Below the pieces are notes generated by a model that worked only from the letters and a program-made list of their open reading frames with translations, made no database searches and had not been told where the DNA came from. The translations under genes and the position numbers were made by a program. From NCBI RefSeq assembly GCF_030272615.1, contig NC_081414.1, positions 48,290,501-48,354,500 on the forward strand: a stretch of DNA of 64,000 bases. Reading direction: 5' to 3'. This DNA comes from Cryptomeria japonica (Eukaryota; Streptophyta; Pinopsida; Cupressales; Cupressaceae). Shown here piece by piece: positions 59,947 to 64,000 of this stretch (position 1 is the first letter of the stretch; each line of letters begins with the position of its first letter).

Positions 59947-61960
59947 TGGCAAGAAGCCCTCGATAAGACATCTCAAAGTCTTTGGTTGTGAGCCATGTGT
60001 ACATGTGACGAGTGAGAAAAGATCAAAATTGAAGAACAATGCAATTAAGTGTATCTTCATCAATTATGTTGCGGCTGTGAAAGGTTACAAGCTATTGGAT
60101 CCAAATGCAGAGAAGGTGCTCTATAGTAGAAGTGTGATCTCCCGAGAGTTGAAACCTTCCACTATTGATTTGCAACTAGAGAAGGAAGAAAAACAAAAAG
60201 ATGAGGTAGTTCAGGTACCACCTACTCATGATGAGAAAAGCTCAAGCAACTCTATCAGTTTTGAAGGAGAGCAAGAACCCCAAACTCAACAATTGAGGAC
60301 TACTTGTGATAGGTGGCAACCTAAAAGATTTGACTATTCACCAGAGAGGTTTGGATATTCTTTGTTGCATTCTAGTTTCATATTTGCTTTAACTGCTAAC
60401 ACTAATGAGCCTAGGATTGTTAGGCTATGGATATGCATGATACAGATTCCTGAATGGAAGCCATGACTAAAGAGATAGCTACATTGAAGAAGAGTCCAAC
60501 ATGGGATCTGGTACCTTTGCCTAAAGGACGAAAACTGATTAGATGTAAATGGATGTTCAAGAAGAAAGCAGGTCCTAATGGCAATGTTGAGAAGCATAAA
60601 GCATGGTTGATTGCGAAAGGGGTATTGTCAGGTGTAAAGAATCGATCATGGTGACATATTCTCTCCTGTAGCTAAGCTGACATCCATTCAATTCCTATTA
60701 TCCCTTGCAGCAACATATGACTTGGAAGTCAAGCAAATACAAGTGAAGATAGCATTCATTCACAGCGATTTGGACAAGGAAATTTACATGTCACAACGAG
60801 AGCATTTTGTTGAAAAAGGTAAAGAGAACCCTGTTTGTAAGTTGAAGAAATCTTTGTATGGTTTGAAATAGTCTCCTAGAATGTGGTATCAAAAGTTTGA
60901 CACCAATGTGTTGTCTTTGGGATTTTTGAGATCTAAATGTGATCATTGTGTGTATTCAAATCTGAAAATGGACGCACATCATAGTCTTGTATGTGGATGA
61001 TATGTTGTTTTTTGGGAATGGTAAAAGAATGATTTCAGATTTGAAGTCTCAACTAGCAACACAGTTTGAGATGAAAGATCTAAGTGCAACAAAATATATT
61101 CTTGGGATTGAGATCATCAAAGATAGAGCTAGCAGAAAGCTTTGGATGAGCCAAATTAAGTATGTTAACTCCATGTTGGAGAGATTCAACATGACAGCTT
61201 GCAAACAGTTAGTTGTTCGAGTGTTATATGGGACGAAGCTCTCTATGGAGGATTGTCCAAAATCTCCTACTGAGATGGAAGACATGTCTAGAGTATCTTA
61301 AGCAAGTGTTGTTGGCAGCTCGATTTATGCTATGGTCTGTACTAGGCCAGACATTCCCAGGAAAAGAGAGTCCTTAGTCGGTTTATAGATAATCTTGGTA
61401 GGGTGCATTGGGATGCGATTAAGAATGTTTAGGTATTTGAGGGGTACTTCCAAGTACTCTGTGTTTTTATGGTTATGCTACTGGACCTCGACATTCAATT
61501 TGCATTCATGGATATGTGGATTCAAATTGGGCAGGTGACATTAACAGTAGAAGATCCAACATTTGATATGTTCTCATGATATCTGGTGGTACTATCAGTT
61601 GAATGAGTAAGTGGCAGGTTGTAATCACTTTGTACACTACAAAAGCAAAGTATATGCAGCTAGTTGTGCTTGTAAGAAAGCCATTTGGCTTAAGAGATTG
61701 TGTTATGATATTGGTTTTGACGCAAGCCAGATTACTATCTGTAGTCATAGCCAGAATGCTATTTGTTTACTAGAGAATCCTAGTTTCCATGCCAGATAAA
61801 GCACATTTATAAACAGTTTCACTTTGTTCATGATATGGTGAAAGATGGAAAAAGTTGATACTTTGACTAATGTTGTAGATGCACCGACGAAGCCAGTGAG
61901 CACTAAGAAATTCAAATAGTGTGTCAATTCTATGGGCCTTGGGGCTTTGAGCAAATGATA
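59947..61960 (+). pseudogene. Copia-2 integrase C-terminus, reverse transcriptase and RNase H (broken)
   Basis: The IN C-terminal region (SIRHLKVFGCEPCVHV) leads into RT (TWDLVPLPKGRKLIRCKWMF; catalytic YVDDM at about 60990; KDLSATKYILGIEI). RNase H traces (61600-61800) follow. Stops and shifts are frequent (for example near 60655, 60870, 61300, 61600). Unlike Copia-1 the YVDD region is present but cannot be translated as one protein. Confidence 0.9.
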
Positions 61961-61999
61961 GAGTTTTGACTCTTGATAGGTCTTCGACAAGTGGAAGAA

Positions 62000-62655
62000 T
62001 TTTGAGATTAAGATGTCTCAGACTCTCAACATTAGAGTCCTAACATGCTTATTTAGTTATTTATTGCACCCACTTTAGAAGTCCTAAAATTTGGGGGACT
62101 AGTGTGATAGGATGTTATGTTGGGACTATGACAATTTCTTTTAATTATTATGACGCTTACTAGTTTGATGGAAGAGTCATGGAGAGTTTTTTTTTGGCAA
62201 CTAGTATTTATGGTGGAGTTCACTTTTGACATGTGATGCCAGGTAAGGAATGGCCTAAAACAGATTTGCCAATTTTTATGTCTTAGGTGTAGTGCATATG
62301 GCAAGAAGGCCGTGATGGGTAAGTCAAGAATTAGTGCTTTGGAAAGTTGCTATGTAAAACATATCATGGAAATGGAAACTTCTTTATTCACCACTTACCT
62401 TTTGAGTGTATGAGTTGGTTTTGGAAACCATGGGCACTCTCCACTCATGTGTTGATCTCTATAAATATGTGGCATCTTAGTCTATTTTGTATGATGAAGT
62501 TGAATATTTTCTAAGAAGCTGTTATGTAACAGAAATTCTCCAGAGTTCTCTGATATTGTAATTACTCTTGAAGAGCATTGGATTGTAACTCTTGTTGCTG
62601 ATAATACAAGTTGAGCTCTGGCTTTTGGAGTGTGGGTTTTTTCCAAAAGGGTTTC
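62000..62655 (+). repeat. Copia-2 3' LTR, truncated by S
   Basis: Matches 47971-48197 plus 54722-55150 of the 5' LTR. Its first bases (ttttgagattaag) have drifted from TGTTGGAATTAAG. It breaks off after ccaaaagggtttc, where S begins. The rest is expected beyond the window. Confidence 0.82.
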
Positions 62656-64000
62656 TGTTGACGTGTATTTTGTACACTGCCTAACACAGAATAAAATACC
62701 CAAGGGTACCTTATCCTCTCTTGAATAAAGCCTCTGATTGCTGAAGATGTCGCGAAAAAGGATCAATCAGGATGACTCCAAGGTTCTTCGATGTAGGATC
62801 TCTACATGTGGATAAGCTCTTTGTGGTATGATGTGATTTGCTGGAATCACAAGGGGACTTACATTCGATGATTGAACGTCCGATCTGCTTTGAATATTGC
62901 TGGAACACAGGATCTTACTAGCTTTGACTTGAAAAAGGAAAAAAGATGAGGGCGAGGAAAGGATCTAATCCTAACACTAAGAATGTAAGAGCAATGAATG
63001 ATCTTTGATGGAATTCTAACTAGGTCTTGTTTTGACATCGCAGGACCATCTCCACAAGGCTAGTGCGATCTTCGAAGGAAAGCTTTATGATGTTCAAATC
63101 ATCACTGCAAGCATAGACACCATCAGGTTGATGCATATCAATGAAGAAGCGACAATTGAAGTTAAGCTTAGGCTGAACGATTCCAGTTGACTACGCAAGG
63201 CAAGTCTGCAATCAACAAACTGCTAGTAGTATGGATATACGAATTTCACCATCAATCAAGCACATTTCTTCCACTCATCTATTAACATGAAATCAAATAT
63301 GAGAAGTATAAAGACCATGCAAATTGTCGAATCGACCCATGAATTTCACCATTTCTTCAATGAAGTTACAAGTCTTTTACAACAACATCTTGGCAACAAT
63401 CTTTGCCTTCTCTCTCTACTCTACTCTAATTGCTATTCTATCAACTATATTCTAACTCTTCCAACTATCTTCTAACTCTCTCTAAATTGCCTTTACAAAA
63501 TGAAATGCCAGGGCTTATATAGTGCCCACAATACAATTCGATGGCTTCGATCGATTTGAGATCAATGGCCAAGATTCAACAATGAAAACCCTAATTAGGG
63601 TTTGTTACAACCATTACATAACATTTAATGCTTGACCAATGATAAAATTGTATTGCTTGGACACATGTCCTCTCTGGAAAATTCCACCAATGAATAACCG
63701 GGGTAGGTACATAGAAGTTTGTGCCACCTTCCATGAGTTAGGTACATTGAATCTGGACATGCGGAGGTGGAACAATCCGACTGGATGAGCGATGACTGGG
63801 ATGCCACCTTGTCTGACACTTGTAACTTGGTAGATATTCAACTTAATGTTGTTGCGAAGCTAGCTTTAATTAATTCATCTGGAACTATCTACTTCTTCAA
63901 CGAACCCTTTGCTTTGACTTCTTGTGTCCTTGATGTGCAGGACGATTGATGTACCTTGCCTTGGAATACTGGATTGGAGAAGTCGCCCTTGATGACGTTA
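62656..64000 (-). mobile_element. LTR S (minus strand), runs off the window
   Basis: On the minus strand it ends …CGTCAACA at 62656. A minus-strand CTATATAAGC (63513-63522) lies about 860 bp from the end, the spacing seen in A and B. The order of U5 blocks also resembles B (repeated ttctaact words before the TATA, 63420-63480, as at 37980-38045). Its U3 is not visible, so whether it carries the ORF is unknown. Confidence 0.65.

Larger units (their letters stand above)
47971..62655 (+). mobile_element. Copia-2, decayed Ty1/copia element carrying five later insertions
   Basis: The 5' LTR (about 818 bp own sequence) starts TGTTGGAATTAAG at 47971, is split by T, and resumes at 54722 to 55312. 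A degenerate tRNA-Met primer site follows (55316-55330). Gag and pol remnants run 55430-61960. A purine tract (aagtggaagaa) precedes the 3' LTR, which starts about 62000 and is cut at 62655 by S. Both LTRs share ctttccaaaacc/cctctataaatatgt-type blocks (54880-55150 and 62390-62650). Insertions: T (with H and I), U, V and S. Confidence 0.85.

Overview
The window is nuclear plant DNA, most likely from a conifer. It is AT-rich with very few genes, packed with nested Copia-type and very long LTR sequences, and it holds exons of a eukaryotic housekeeping gene separated by enormous introns. I cannot name the species.

Host gene. Four short minus-strand exons at 47043-47099, 22669-22789, 18028-18094 and 17849-17890 join in phase. 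Together they encode the middle of the catalytic subunit of queuine tRNA-ribosyltransferase (QTRT1/TGT). Splice sites are canonical and there is no internal stop. The visible introns are about 24.25 kb, 4.57 kb and 137 bp. The 5' exons must lie beyond the right edge and the 3' exons beyond the left edge, so nearly the whole window is intron.

Layout, left to right. 1-8900: minus-strand LTR L (cut by the window edge), interrupted at 839-7593 by a 6,755-bp solo LTR (A) with a perfect 5-bp target duplication; A carries a roughly 1,180-codon broken ORF in its U3. 8901-14302: old LTR material (N) holding solo LTR F, which sits between two identical 206-bp direct repeats. 14523-17195: an LTR fragment, a small gag-only Copia remnant, a hairpin and a short poly(A)-tailed insertion. 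17849-18094: two QTRT1 exons. 19347-22281: solo LTR M. 22669-22789: a QTRT1 exon. 24250-41592: a second ORF-bearing LTR of the A family (C). It is broken by a non-autonomous LTR element with an unknown ORF (E, itself split by Copia-1 at 26290-31550) and by an inverted ORF-less relative (B, 37265-40119). 42518-45105: solo LTR Q with solo LTR G nested inside. 45158-46421: LTR fragment R and a long hairpin with hammerhead-ribozyme-like cores. 47043-47099: a QTRT1 exon. 47971 to the right edge: decayed Copia-2. Its 5' LTR holds solo LTR T (with H and I nested in T), its gag holds U, its integrase holds V, and its 3' LTR is cut by S, which runs off the window.

Most boundaries were fixed by target-site duplications (TSDs): perfect for A, M, H, Q and V; 4 of 5 for B, C, G, I, T and Copia-1. 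The most unusual item is the A-family LTR, in which a long ORF lies inside the LTR, upstream of its TATA box. Two copies show this and one copy of the family lacks it. Other structures of note are four tandem hairpins with compensatory stem changes in LTR H, the hammerhead-like inverted repeat, and the 206-bp duplication around F.
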